Shown piece after piece: positions 24,781 through 33,405 of a stretch of DNA of 64,000 nt. The stretch comes from an uncultured Sphaerochaeta sp. (GTDB lineage Bacteria; Spirochaetota; Spirochaetia; Sphaerochaetales; Sphaerochaetaceae). Position 1 is the stretch's first letter. The number at the start of each line of letters is the position of its first letter. The stretch spans positions 248,001 through 312,000 of the forward strand of contig NZ_OY781940.1 of NCBI RefSeq assembly GCF_963677315.1, read 5' to 3'. The position numbers and the translations under genes are program-made. The notes under the pieces were generated by a model. It did not search any database and was not told where the DNA came from. It saw only the letters and a program-made list of their open reading frames with translations.

Positions 24781-25857
24781 CTATAGCTCGTCTGGGTCCT
24801 CTGGGTAGTAAGCATCATGATCAACGGTGGCAGTAAATCCACCTTCATCAGCAGCGGATATATCCTTTGCCGATTCCTGCTTCTCCACCATCCGGATGAA
24901 CGCATGCTTGACCGCATCAACTCCTTGATCCAGATACACGCAGAGCCCGATGACCTCTTTGTCTGCATACTTCTGCTTCAACTCTTCCAGTCGTTCCCCA
25001 GTTCCAGGTTCATCAGTCTTTGTTCCGATGATTACCTGATGCTTGTTCAGCAGTTCGGGTTCGAACGCCTCCAGTTCCTTGCATAGTATATCATAGGCAT
25101 CAAGATATCGCTCATCACTCAGGTCAATGAGAAAGGCAAGTCCCTTGGTCCTGCTGATGTGCCTGAGGAATTTGATTCCCATTCCAGAACCTTCACTGGC
25201 CCCTTCGATCAAACCAGGGATATCAGCCAATACGATATCATGTTCATCGTATCGCATCATACCCAACTGGGGAATCTTTGTGGTGAACGGGTAACCTGCC
25301 ACCTTGGTGCGGGCATTGGTCAGCATATTCAACAAGCTTGACTTTCCTGCATTAGGGAAGCCGACAAAGCCGATATCGGCAATGACAAGCAGCTCAACAC
25401 CAACGCGCAGCTCCTCGCCCTTCTCACCCGGCTGGGCAAAACGAGGAGCTTGCCTGGTAGCAGTACGGAAGTGCCAATTGCCTTGGCCGCCCCGGCCACC
25501 ATGGAGAAACACCCACCGCTCTTCGTCGGTCAGATCCTTGAGGATCTCACCAGTCTGGGCATCCTTGATCACAGTCCCAGGAGGAACCGGTATCTCAATA
25601 TCTGCACCATCGCGTCCATAGCAGCGGTCTCCTTGACCATTCCTTCCATTCTCCGCACGATAGGTACGGACCAATTTCAGATGGGCCAGGGTTCTCAGAT
25701 TATGTCTGACGACGAATACCACATCCCCGCCACGGCCGCCGTCGCCGCCATCCGGGCCTCCCTTGGGAACATATTTTTCCCTTCGAAAGGATACACAACC
25801 GTTGCCCCCGTTTCCGGAGGCAACATCAAGATAGGTCTCGTCTGAAAATCCAAACAT
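24781..25857 (-). CDS. obg: GTPase Obg/CgtA
   Basis: Ribosome-associated GTPase for 50S maturation, 358 residues. The glycine-rich Obg fold spans residues 1-158 (GGDGGRGGDVVFVV, HGGRGGQGN). The G domain has G1 GFPNAGKSS, G2 YPFTT and G3 ADIPGLIEGA. The G4 motif reads GTKTDEP rather than NKxD, and the usual G5 SA motif is CVYLDQG here, so base recognition may be unusual. There is no C-terminal OCT domain, only an acidic tail, as in E. coli ObgE. It lies 26 bases after rpmA. Confidence 0.93.
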   Translation of the reverse strand: MFGFSDETYLDVASGNGGNGCVSFRREKYVPKGGPDGGDGGRGGDVVFVVRHNLRTLAHLKLVRTYRAENGRNGQGDRCYGRDGADIEIPVPPGTVIKDAQTGEILKDLTDEERWVFLHGGRGGQGNWHFRTATRQAPRFAQPGEKGEELRVGVELLVIADIGFVGFPNAGKSSLLNMLTNARTKVAGYPFTTKIPQLGMMRYDEHDIVLADIPGLIEGASEGSGMGIKFLRHISRTKGLAFLIDLSDERYLDAYDILCKELEAFEPELLNKHQVIIGTKTDEPGTGERLEELKQKYADKEVIGLCVYLDQGVDAVKHAFIRMVEKQESAKDISAADEGGFTATVDHDAYYPEDPDEL

Positions 25858-25883
25858 TATCTCGTTTACTTCTACTTTTTAAC

Positions 25884-26135
25884 TTACTCAGTTACGATGC
25901 TGATGTACTTCCGGTTCTTCCGGCTGTGAAACAGCACGGTACCTTCAGCTTTTGCAAACAACGTATAATCGGAACCGAGGCCTACATTCTCACCAGGATG
26001 GAACTTAGTCCCATGCTGACGAACAAGGATTTCTCCTGCCTTGACCAACTGTCCACCAAAGCGCTTCACACCCAGTCTCTGGGCATTGGAGTCGCGACCA
26101 TTGCGGGAACTACCGCCACCTTTCTTATGTGCCAT
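25884..26135 (-). CDS. rpmA: 50S ribosomal protein L27
   Basis: An 83-residue L27 starting [16 protein letters not shown] with the canonical short basic N terminus that reaches the peptidyl transferase centre. No cleavable extension of the Firmicutes kind is present and no Prp protease gene lies between rplU and rpmA (12-base gap). It is followed by obg in the standard order. Confidence 0.97.
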   Translation of the reverse strand: MAHKKGGGSSRNGRDSNAQRLGVKRFGGQLVKAGEILVRQHGTKFHPGENVGLGSDYTLFAKAEGTVLFHSRKNRKYISIVTE

Positions 26136-26147
26136 CTTTCGCCCTCC

Positions 26148-26462
26148 TTATGCAATGATCTTGTCGATCGTGATCAGGGAGTACCGCTGGCGGTGGCCCT
26201 GGGTTCTCGTATAGCCCTTTCGGCGCTTTTTCTTGAACACTCTGATCTTGTCACCCTTGATATGTTCGACGAGCGTTGCTTTCACAACGGCATCTGCTAC
26301 ATAGGGGGTGCCAAACGTTGCATTGTTCTCATCCACAATGGCGAGAACGGTGGCATACTCAAGGGAGGAACCGGCCTCATTCTGGCTGATATAATCAACC
26401 TGGACTGTCTCACCTTCGACGGCCTTGTACTGCTTTCCGAGAATCTCTACAAGTGCGTACAT
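26148..26462 (-). CDS. rplU: 50S ribosomal protein L21
   Basis: A 104-residue L21 beginning MYALVEILGKQYKAVEGE, with the RRKGYTRTQGHRQ RNA-binding stretch near the end. The start at 26462 is chosen to match the family start and because GAAGG lies 12 bases upstream; an ATG at 26474 is directly against that site. It is first in rplU-rpmA-obg-nadD-yqeK-lipoprotein-rsfS. Confidence 0.95.
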   Translation of the reverse strand: MYALVEILGKQYKAVEGETVQVDYISQNEAGSSLEYATVLAIVDENNATFGTPYVADAVVKATLVEHIKGDKIRVFKKKRRKGYTRTQGHRQRYSLITIDKIIA

Positions 26463-26498
26463 GTCGATATTCATCCTTCAATTTGATTTGTCTTGTCC

Positions 26499-26527
26499 CT
26501 TATACCAAAAATGGAAATCTGTTGCAA
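26499..26527 (-). promoter_or_regulatory. rplU promoter
   Basis: Minus strand TTGCAA (26527-26522), 17 bases, TATAAG (26504-26499). The leader is about 30 bases, too short for a typical ribosomal-protein autoregulatory structure. Confidence 0.6.
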
Positions 26528-26570
26528 CAACCTTTTTGATCTAATTGATTGAAAAACAAAGAAAAAGGCA

Positions 26571-26600
26571 TTGAAAACTTACCGATCGTTCGGTTAGTAT
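26571..26600 (+). promoter_or_regulatory. TetR-gene promoter with internal palindromic operator
   Basis: TTGAAA at 26571-26576, 18-base spacer, TAGTAT at 26595-26600. Between the boxes, at 26581-26594, lies ACCGATCGTTCGGT, an inverted repeat with ACCGA/TCGGT arms resembling AcrR/TetR operators. This placement fits autorepression. Confidence 0.65.
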
Positions 26601-26605
26601 ACAGT

Positions 26606-27220
26606 ATGCACACTACCACAACGAAGCAACAACTTATTCTTTCCCTGTTGGAATTGGGCTCAGAAAGAGGTCTCCTGGCGGTCTCGCTCAGCTCACTCGC
26701 AAAGCACAACAATATCAGCAAAGCTGCAATCTTCCACCACTTCCAGAGCAGGGAAGCATTGATAGCAGAGCTTTTCTCCTACTGCAATACACTTGCCTAC
26801 AAACAGAAGAGATCCATCAGCCTGGAAGGTAGTGCAAATGAGGTACTAAGCAGGGCAATGGCTCACTGGCACCAGTTGTATGAGGATGAGGTTATGCGTT
26901 CCTTCTACCGGATTATTGAGAGTGAGGCACTGACCCACGGGGAAGCAGCAAGCATCAAACGTACACTGGACGAGATGCTCATTGGCCAGAGCAGTATTCT
27001 CCTGGAGAGCCTGAGCAATAGTGGCAGGTTGGATATTGAGGATTTGGATCTTGCAATCCAGAGTTTCAGCAGCGTCGTCCAGCGATTCCTCTATAGGATA
27101 CTCCTGGACGACGATCCTGACATTGAGTGGGAAGAGGAACGGTTCATCAACCGATTCTGCTCACTCTACAGTAGCGAAACCCTTACATCGAAGCAAGGAA
27201 GGGAACACCGATCAAACTGA
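26606..27220 (+). CDS. TetR/AcrR-family transcriptional regulator
   Basis: A 204-residue regulator with an N-terminal TetR helix-turn-helix: LGSERGLLAVSLSSLAKHNNISKAAIFHHFQSREALIAELF. The C-terminal ligand domain is not assignable. The ATG at 26606 lies 5 bases after the -10 box with no ribosome-binding site, which predicts a leaderless mRNA. The frame can be opened upstream to a TTG at 26549, but that would lie above the promoter. The last 38 bases overlap the convergent argS 3' end. No neighbouring exporter is divergently placed, so the regulon beyond itself is unknown. Confidence 0.88.
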   Translation: MHTTTTKQQLILSLLELGSERGLLAVSLSSLAKHNNISKAAIFHHFQSREALIAELFSYCNTLAYKQKRSISLEGSANEVLSRAMAHWHQLYEDEVMRSFYRIIESEALTHGEAASIKRTLDEMLIGQSSILLESLSNSGRLDIEDLDLAIQSFSSVVQRFLYRILLDDDPDIEWEEERFINRFCSLYSSETLTSKQGREHRSN

Positions 27221-28949
27221 AGGCATTCTTGATCACCTGCAAGACCATGCTTACCAGTTCGATACGGGATCGGACCAGGGAGCGGGAAGAAGCCTTCAGG
27301 ACCGGATTGTCATGATACCAACGGCTGAACAACTTTGAGATATCATAGAGATAGCTGCAAACAACCGATGGATCATATGCACCCCCAGCTCTCTCAACAA
27401 CTTCCTGATACCGTGCAAGCTGCTTGATAAGCTCTCGCTCATCAGGAAGGGTCAGCAAGCTGCTGTCGAAAGTCATCTCATGGCAATCGGCAAACTCTTC
27501 ACCCTGATACTTCCTGAGCATGCTCGAGATTCTCGCACCCATGTACTGAAGGTAGGGGCCCGTATTCCCATTGAAAGAGATAGATTCAGCAGGATTGAAG
27601 ATCATATCCTTGGTCGGGGAGACTTGCAGCAGGTAGTAGTTCAGCGCACCGAGTGCAATGGCACTGCTGGTCTTTTCCACATCATCAACAAGGTCCTCGC
27701 GCTCTTTCTCACGGATTTCATTACGTGCAAGGGAAGTGAGGGTATCAACCAACTCATCGGCATCAACAACGGTTCCTTCACGGCTTTTCATCTTTCCATC
27801 AGGCAGGTTAACCATGCCGTAGGAGAGATGATGAAGATCATCAGCCCAGGAGTAACCCAGCGTCTGCAACACATAGAAGAGCACCATGAAGTGATACCTC
27901 TGCTCACTGGCAACCACATAGATCAAAGAATCGAAAGGCCAGTCCTTGTGTCTCATGATGGCTGTTCCCACGTCCTGGGTCATATATAAGCTGGTTCCAT
28001 CCTTGCGCAGGAGCACCTTCTTATCCAGCTTGATCGGCTCCAGATCAACCCATACCGAACCGTCCTCCTCACGATAGAATACACCCTTTTCAAGACCTTT
28101 GAGGATTTCATCCTTACCATACTTGTATGTCTCAGACTCATAGTAATAGGCATCAAAACTGATTCCCATCTTCTCATAGCTTTCAGCAAGGCCTTCGAGT
28201 GTCCATCCGTTCATCTTCTCCCAGAGTGCCAGCACCTCAGGGTCCCCACTCTCCCACTTCTGCAACATCTCCTGGGCTTGCCCCTCTGCGGAGGGATCCT
28301 CTTTTGCCCAAGCGGCAAATTTGACATAGTACTTACCAACGAGATGGTCTCCCTTGATACCACTGGAGGATGGAGTCTCACCGCCTCCAAACTTCTGGTA
28401 AGCAAGCATTGACTTGCAAATATGCACCCCGCGGTTATTGATAAGGTTTACCTTGCGGACCTCAGCTCCGTTGGCCTTCAGTATGGCGGCAACACTTTCC
28501 CCTAGGCTGTCATTACGCATATGGCCCAGATGGAGAGGCTTGTTGGTATTGGGACAGCTGAACTCAATGGTAACCCTCTTGCCCTTGAGTGACTCACTGC
28601 TCCCATAGCGATCCTGCTCCTGTGCAATACGCTCTGAAAGAGCGGTTGCAACAGAACCCATATCAATACGGACATTCAAGTAAGGTCCGCTCAAGAGAAT
28701 CTCACCAGAGGGACGATCATCAAGCTGTTCAATACGGGTCTTGAGTTCAGAGGCAAGCTTAGGGGGAGCTGTCCTCAGGACCTTTGCATAGGCAAAGAGT
28801 GGGAAAGCAAGATCACCAAGCTCAGGCTTCGGAGGACTCTGCACTGCCAATGCTGGCAATTCAGGGGCATCGCCCAACATCTCAGCAGCATAGATGGACA
28901 ACTGCTGCTCGATAAGATTCTTCCAAGTTTCACGTACCGCTTCTAGCAT
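27183..28949 (-). CDS. argS: Arginyl-tRNA synthetase
   Basis: Class I synthetase of 588 residues. The HIGH-type motif is in SCPNTNKPLHLGHMRND near residues 131-147, the KMSKS-equivalent reads GKMKSREG, and the C terminus has the DALR-type anticodon-binding helices ending SRIELVSMVLQVIKNAFSL. The ATG at 28949 has AAAGGAATGAAATA upstream and a TTGAAG-18-TATAGT promoter. The stop is 38 bases inside the convergent TetR gene. Confidence 0.96.
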   Translation of the reverse strand: MLEAVRETWKNLIEQQLSIYAAEMLGDAPELPALAVQSPPKPELGDLAFPLFAYAKVLRTAPPKLASELKTRIEQLDDRPSGEILLSGPYLNVRIDMGSVATALSERIAQEQDRYGSSESLKGKRVTIEFSCPNTNKPLHLGHMRNDSLGESVAAILKANGAEVRKVNLINNRGVHICKSMLAYQKFGGGETPSSSGIKGDHLVGKYYVKFAAWAKEDPSAEGQAQEMLQKWESGDPEVLALWEKMNGWTLEGLAESYEKMGISFDAYYYESETYKYGKDEILKGLEKGVFYREEDGSVWVDLEPIKLDKKVLLRKDGTSLYMTQDVGTAIMRHKDWPFDSLIYVVASEQRYHFMVLFYVLQTLGYSWADDLHHLSYGMVNLPDGKMKSREGTVVDADELVDTLTSLARNEIREKEREDLVDDVEKTSSAIALGALNYYLLQVSPTKDMIFNPAESISFNGNTGPYLQYMGARISSMLRKYQGEEFADCHEMTFDSSLLTLPDERELIKQLARYQEVVERAGGAYDPSVVCSYLYDISKLFSRWYHDNPVLKASSRSLVRSRIELVSMVLQVIKNAFSLIGVPFLASM

Positions 28950-28977
28950 TATTTCATTCCTTTATTTGTAGCTAATG

Positions 28978-29007
28978 ACTATACAACAAACCAAAGTCAG
29001 ACTTCAA
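28978..29007 (-). promoter_or_regulatory. argS promoter
   Basis: Minus strand TTGAAG (29007-29002), 18 bases, TATAGT (28983-28978). The -35 box uses the last codons of birA. Confidence 0.55.
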
Positions 29008-29959
29008 GGTGGATGCTGACTTCCCCGCTGGAGAGAACCTTTCTCTCCCCATGTTCATTCTCAACCACCAGATGAGCTTCGTCATCGATCGCAATGGCTC
29101 TGGCCATATACTCCTCAGATCCTGCATGCACGCGCACCTCATGTCCTATCACCAAGGATCTATCGCGGTATGCAGAGAGGAAGGGGCGACCAGATAAGGT
29201 AGCCAAGGAAGCCTCCAGCTTTTTTACCATGCTTGCAATAAGAGCATCCACAGAGAAGCCAGGGGGAAGTGAATCCTCTCCATCATAAAGAGAGGTGGCA
29301 ATTGTCTTGAGTGAATCCTCAAATGCTTCCCGTTTGGTGAACAGGTTAATACCGATACCAACCACCACTGCAGTGAGTCGTCCACTCTCCACTCCGAGCA
29401 CCCCTTCAGTAAGGATGCCGCAGACTTTTCGGTTATGATAGAACAGATCATTGACCCATTTAATCTGGCAGTACTTCCCACACATCTCCTCGATGGCCTC
29501 ACTGACAGCCACCGCAGCTGCACTGGTAATCAGGGAGGCATCAGATAGCGGAAATACAGCAGGGAATAAGAGGCTGAGGTAAAGACCTCCCTGAGGGCTG
29601 TAGAAGCTCCTTGAGAGCCTTCCCCTCCCCTCGCTCTGATGACAGGCAAGAACCAAGGCTTTTCTGGGTTTCAATGTTTTTGCATATCGATTGGTTGAGT
29701 CAATTGAATCGAATAGATGGAGCTCCCAGGAAGGAAGGAGGGTCTGCAGACGTTCCTTGGAATATAAAAGGGTGGAAGTGAGCAAGCGATACCCTCGATT
29801 GGGAATTCCCTCGATGACATGACCTTGGTTACGTAAGGTTTCCATGGCTTTCCAAACAGCCGTACGGCTTACTCCCATCTCATCAGCAAGTTGTTGACCA
29901 CTCTGGTGACGATCCCGATTGGAAGAAAGAATGTGTAGCAATGTTTGGGCATGATTCAT
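28997..29959 (-). CDS. birA: Bifunctional biotin ligase and biotin operon repressor BirA
   Basis: A 320-residue group II BirA. An N-terminal winged helix (LADEMGVSRTAVWKAMETLRNQG) is followed by the ligase domain with HQSEGRGRLSRSF as the biotinyl-AMP loop and KWVNDLFYHNRKVCGIL. It biotinylates carrier proteins and represses biotin genes. The ATG at 29959 is chosen because TTGACA-17-TACCAT ends 7 bases upstream (29995-29967), predicting a leaderless mRNA. The in-frame TTG at 29995 lies inside the operator. It is divergent from bioY, with a shared operator. Confidence 0.93.
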   Translation of the reverse strand: MNHAQTLLHILSSNRDRHQSGQQLADEMGVSRTAVWKAMETLRNQGHVIEGIPNRGYRLLTSTLLYSKERLQTLLPSWELHLFDSIDSTNRYAKTLKPRKALVLACHQSEGRGRLSRSFYSPQGGLYLSLLFPAVFPLSDASLITSAAAVAVSEAIEEMCGKYCQIKWVNDLFYHNRKVCGILTEGVLGVESGRLTAVVVGIGINLFTKREAFEDSLKTIATSLYDGEDSLPPGFSVDALIASMVKKLEASLATLSGRPFLSAYRDRSLVIGHEVRVHAGSEEYMARAIAIDDEAHLVVENEHGERKVLSSGEVSIHLEV

Positions 29960-29986
29960 GCGACCGATGGTAGTGTGCACTTCTTC

Positions 29987-30015
29987 AATTGTCAACCTGT
30001 TTGCTGTTTACAATT
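29987..30015. promoter_or_regulatory. BirA-like operator shared by birA and bioY
   Basis: Inverted repeat AATTGTCAAC, 9 bases, GTTTACAATT; the 10-base arms differ at one position and resemble the known BirA half-site TTGTAAAC. The left arm contains the birA -35 box (minus strand, 29995-29990) and the right arm contains the bioY -35 box TTTACA (30007-30012). One bound dimer could block both promoters. Confidence 0.75.
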
Positions 30016-30042
30016 AAGAACGTACTGTGCTACGCTCCCCCC

Positions 30043-30585
30043 ATGCAACAAAAACGATTACTGCTTACCTCGCTTTTTAGTGCCTTGATCATCGTTGGTG
30101 CCTATCTCAGGTTCCCTCTTCCTCCTGTCCCCATCACCCTGCAGACACTCTTTGTTCTGCTCGCGGGGTTTCTCGGTGGGCCAGCCGTGGGGCTGGGCAG
30201 CACAGCGATTTACTTGCTGCTGGGAGCAATCGGTTTGCCGGTTTTCAGCAGTGGTGGCGGCTTGGGAATCCTCTTGGGCCCCACTGGGGGATTTCTCTTC
30301 GGCTTACTTCCTGCCTCCTTTCTCGCAGGGCTTGCCGGCAGCTACCGCAGGAAAGACGAGTACCCAGGAAGATTCAGATTGGTATGCATTCTCCTTGGCC
30401 TTGGGGCTACAATGGTCATCTATCTTGCAGGAGTCCCCTATTTAAAGGTTGTGGGAAATCTCTCCTGGAAGGTAGCACTGCAGGTAGGTATGCTTCCTTT
30501 TATTCTTGGCGACCTATTGAAATTGGCCATAGCCACACATCTGGCGGGTACATTACATACAAGGATTGCACAGTTCCTAGGCTAG
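30043..30585 (+). CDS. bioY: Biotin transporter BioY
   Basis: Biotin-binding S component of an ECF transporter, 180 residues with about six membrane helices (LLTSLFSALIIVGAYLRF, PVPITLQTLFVLLAGFLGG, LGPTGGFLFGLLPASFLAGL). bioM and bioN are not adjacent, so it may use a shared ECF module or act alone. The ATG at 30043 lies 6 bases after TACGCT with no Shine-Dalgarno sequence, predicting a leaderless mRNA. It faces birA across one operator, which suggests repression by biotin. Confidence 0.93.
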   Translation: MQQKRLLLTSLFSALIIVGAYLRFPLPPVPITLQTLFVLLAGFLGGPAVGLGSTAIYLLLGAIGLPVFSSGGGLGILLGPTGGFLFGLLPASFLAGLAGSYRRKDEYPGRFRLVCILLGLGATMVIYLAGVPYLKVVGNLSWKVALQVGMLPFILGDLLKLAIATHLAGTLHTRIAQFLG

Positions 30586-30589
30586 GTGC

Positions 30590-30619
30590 TTGCATAAAAG
30601 CCTGCAAGAACCGTATGGT
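30590..30619 (+). promoter_or_regulatory. Promoter of serine acetyltransferase gene
   Basis: TTGCAT at 30590-30595, 18 bases, TATGGT at 30614-30619, then 6 bases to the ATG and no Shine-Dalgarno sequence. Confidence 0.5.
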
Positions 30620-30625
30620 AGCCGT

Positions 30626-31546
30626 ATGAAACCGTGCAAAGACCAACAATTTGATGCTTCATCCTATGTGGATGCATTCTACGGGACCTTCGACCGTGTT
30701 GCAGGAAATGCGAATTTTCATGGTTTGAAACCACTGCCTCAGATGCTCTCCATTGGGGAAATCTCCAATGAGTTTCTTGAACTGATGTTTCCTGGTCGTT
30801 GTGGGCGTGACCGTGCAGAATTGGGACTGCAAGAAATCCTGAGAGTACAGATGCAAGAAGTCTGTACGCAACTGAAGAGCCAGATTTTTCTCGCATACCG
30901 GTACGACGACCCTTCACTCGATGAGTGTGAAGCACAGGAAAAAGCCGATAGTACGGTCAGGGAGGTATGTGCACTCTTGCCCCAACTCCGTATAAAACTG
31001 AAGAAGGATGCCAAGGCAGCGTTCGATGGAGATCCTGCAGCAAGGAATATCAGGGAGGTCATCCTCTCCTATCCCTGCATCAAGACACTTACCATCCACA
31101 GGATTGCACATGAACTATTCAAGATGGATGTTCCCCTGATCCCTCGCATGTTCAATGAGTATGCACACAAGGAGACCGGTATCGATATCCACCCCGGTGC
31201 AGAGATAGGAGCATCGTTCTTCATCGACCATGGAACTGGTGTGGTCATTGGAGAAACCACGGTTATCGGAAACAATGTGAAGCTCTACCAAGGGGTCACT
31301 CTCGGTGCACTGAGCTTTCCAAAAGATGCTTGCGGAAGCCTGATCAGGGGAGCAAAAAGACACCCCTCAATTGAAGACAATGTAACCATCTATTCCAACG
31401 CGACTATCCTTGGAGATATTACCATCGGGAAAAATGCAGTAATAGGCTCCAACGTATGGATCAAGGAATCGGTTGCTCCCAATACCATGGTCGCCATCCA
31501 GGAACCCAAGATAACGGTAAGGGAACTGAGAAGTCGTCCTAACTGA
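30626..31546 (+). CDS. cysE: Serine O-acetyltransferase, EpsC-type
   Basis: Makes O-acetylserine for cysteine synthesis. The 306 residues comprise an alpha-helical N-terminal half and a left-handed hexapeptide-repeat C-terminal half (DIHPGAEIGASFFIDHGTG, VVIGETTVIGNN, VTIYSNATILGDITIGKNAVIGSNVWI). It is longer at the N terminus than E. coli CysE, as in plant/EpsC-type enzymes. ATG at 30626 is preferred over the TTG at 30590, which is the -35 box. The stop overlaps the convergent acetyltransferase gene by 8 bases. No cysK is adjacent. Confidence 0.92.
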   Translation: MKPCKDQQFDASSYVDAFYGTFDRVAGNANFHGLKPLPQMLSIGEISNEFLELMFPGRCGRDRAELGLQEILRVQMQEVCTQLKSQIFLAYRYDDPSLDECEAQEKADSTVREVCALLPQLRIKLKKDAKAAFDGDPAARNIREVILSYPCIKTLTIHRIAHELFKMDVPLIPRMFNEYAHKETGIDIHPGAEIGASFFIDHGTGVVIGETTVIGNNVKLYQGVTLGALSFPKDACGSLIRGAKRHPSIEDNVTIYSNATILGDITIGKNAVIGSNVWIKESVAPNTMVAIQEPKITVRELRSRPN

Positions 31547-32108
31547 AGGAGCGCATATCCAAACATTCATTGAGCAGGGATAGGCGTAGATGGTCCACCC
31601 ACTCCCCATCCCTGTATAGATAGCCCTTCGCCATGCCCTCGGCTTGGAATCCCATATGCTCAGCAAACGCAAGACTTGCACTATTGTTCTGCTGGATATG
31701 GGCCTCGATGCGATGCAAACCAAGTTGTCCAAACGCATAGTCGATAATTCCCTTCACTGCCTCTCTTCCATAGCCCTGACGCAGCTTATCACCATCTACA
31801 CTATAGCTGAGCTTTCCTGATCGAAAAGGCCCCCATACCAATTGGTTCAGGCTTACCAGGGCAATAACATGCTTTCTTTTATCCTTCTCGAAAAACAACA
31901 AGGGGAGCATTCTGTGTTCCTCATAGAGGGTGAACTGACGGTCCGCCACGTCCTGGAACGAACCCAAGGTGTAGTAACTCTCCTTCTGCGCAATTGAGTA
32001 CGGACGGAACAATTCCCGGTTCCGCTTCTCATATGCCAGGTACGGTCCAGCAAGCGGTCTGGAAATGATATAGGCGTCAAGACGTTCAGTTGCGAATAGC
32101 CGTTTCAT
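31539..32108 (-). CDS. GNAT-family N-acetyltransferase, RimJ/RimL-like
   Basis: A 189-residue acetyltransferase. SVDGDKLRQGYGREAVKGIIDYAF is the acetyl-CoA-binding motif A, and HRIEAHIQQNNSASLAFAEHMGF is the RimJ/L-type motif B. The substrate is unknown; the family includes ribosomal-protein and antibiotic acetyltransferases. The start at 32108 (MKRLFATERLDAY) overlaps the mtaB end by 23 bases, with GGAG 12 bases upstream. It is third in tyrA-mtaB-GNAT. Confidence 0.88.
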   Translation of the reverse strand: MKRLFATERLDAYIISRPLAGPYLAYEKRNRELFRPYSIAQKESYYTLGSFQDVADRQFTLYEEHRMLPLLFFEKDKRKHVIALVSLNQLVWGPFRSGKLSYSVDGDKLRQGYGREAVKGIIDYAFGQLGLHRIEAHIQQNNSASLAFAEHMGFQAEGMAKGYLYRDGEWVDHLRLSLLNECLDMRSFS

Positions 32109-33405
32109 AGGAAATAAACTCCATCTTCCCTGTTTTGGGCAGCTTGTCACTGAAGCGTCCCTTCACCAACATTCCTTCCCTTGCGAAGGGAGGAGCATCA
32201 ATTACTTTTACTTCCAGATAGTTCCCGCTCAACCCATACCAGTGCCCTCCCCTCCTGTTTTGGAGGATTACCTCACTCTCTTTTCCCAGTTGTCTCTCTC
32301 TGTACGCGTCGTGCAACTGCTTTGAGAGTTCCCGGAGTTCAAGGGCCCGTTCATCACGTATTTTCTCAGGTATGCGATGTTTTGCATGATACAGCGGGGT
32401 ATCGGGTCGGGGCGAGAATGGAAATACATGCAACATGGAAAATCCTTGGCTGAGTATGAATTGCTTAGTTTCCTGGAAATCCTCATCACTCTCCCCAGGA
32501 AGACCGGTAATGATATCAGCTGCCAGGAATGGATCATCCTTCGACTGTTTGAGCTGTTCCAGAATTGAGGACAGTTCACTGATGGTATAGTGCCTATCAA
32601 CGAGTTGCAGAACCCGATCGCTCCCACTCTGCACAGGAATGTGGAAGTGTGGTTGCATCCTTGGGTCCTTCAAGGCTTCCAACAGACGACCATCGATATG
32701 GTCTGGTTCCATGGAACTGAGGCGGAGCCTCACATTTGCAGAAAGTGCTGAGAGCAGCTTCTCAAGCAACCCTCCCAAACCATCACCCTGATGATCATAC
32801 ATGGTAAGGTTGACACCGGTGAGCATGATCTCCTGGAAACCAGCCTCCTCGAGTGCAAGGGCACGCTCAATCACCAGAGAGGGATCAAGGCTCACTGCCT
32901 TGCCTCGTGCAATATGCACCCGGCAATACGCACAACTGTTATCGCACCCATCCTGGATTTTCAGGTATGCCCTGCTGTGGTAGGAAAAAGAAGCCGCGTC
33001 ATAATCAAAGACGGAGGCTTCTCCGTCACTGAACGAGAGGCACCCCTCCTTCATGCTCATACCAGAGACCAGAGAAGCTTTCAGATGCTTGGCAAGCTGG
33101 AGAAGATGCGCCTTCTTTTCCAGGGGAACCACAATGATCTGGTCACTGAGTGCCTGGAGCTCTTCCTCGTTGACCTGGGCATAACAACCCGTGGCAAGAG
33201 TAGGTGCAATCCTTGCAAACTTACGGATCATCCTTCTTGCTTTCTGTTCTGCTTTACTGGTAACAGTACACGTATTGACAATATATAAATCAGCACCCTG
33301 GTCTTCAAAAACCACGGTGAATCCTTCCTTGGAAAATGAATCGGCGATGGCCTCACTCTCGCACTGGTTCAGCCGACATCCCAAGGTATATACACACACA
33401 TTCAC
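32086..33405 (-). CDS. mtaB: tRNA threonylcarbamoyladenosine methylthiotransferase MtaB
   Basis: Radical-SAM enzyme of 439 residues that converts t6A37 to ms2t6A in tRNA. The UPF0004 domain starts YTLGCRLNQCES with its first cluster cysteine, then VNTCTVTSKAEQ. The radical-SAM CxxxCxxC is in QDGCDNSCAYCRVHIARG, and a C-terminal TRAM-like segment (EVILQNRRGGHWYGLSGNYLEVKV) follows. The start is GTG at 33405, overlapping the tyrA stop as GTGA. Confidence 0.94.
   Translation of the reverse strand: MNVCVYTLGCRLNQCESEAIADSFSKEGFTVVFEDQGADLYIVNTCTVTSKAEQKARRMIRKFARIAPTLATGCYAQVNEEELQALSDQIIVVPLEKKAHLLQLAKHLKASLVSGMSMKEGCLSFSDGEASVFDYDAASFSYHSRAYLKIQDGCDNSCAYCRVHIARGKAVSLDPSLVIERALALEEAGFQEIMLTGVNLTMYDHQGDGLGGLLEKLLSALSANVRLRLSSMEPDHIDGRLLEALKDPRMQPHFHIPVQSGSDRVLQLVDRHYTISELSSILEQLKQSKDDPFLAADIITGLPGESDEDFQETKQFILSQGFSMLHVFPFSPRPDTPLYHAKHRIPEKIRDERALELRELSKQLHDAYRERQLGKESEVILQNRRGGHWYGLSGNYLEVKVIDAPPFAREGMLVKGRFSDKLPKTGKMEFISYETAIRN

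Noticed and set aside
28997..29995. birA start at the TTG at 29995
   Set aside because: That codon lies inside the shared operator and in the -35 box of the promoter; the ATG at 29959 fits the promoter geometry and the family N terminus.
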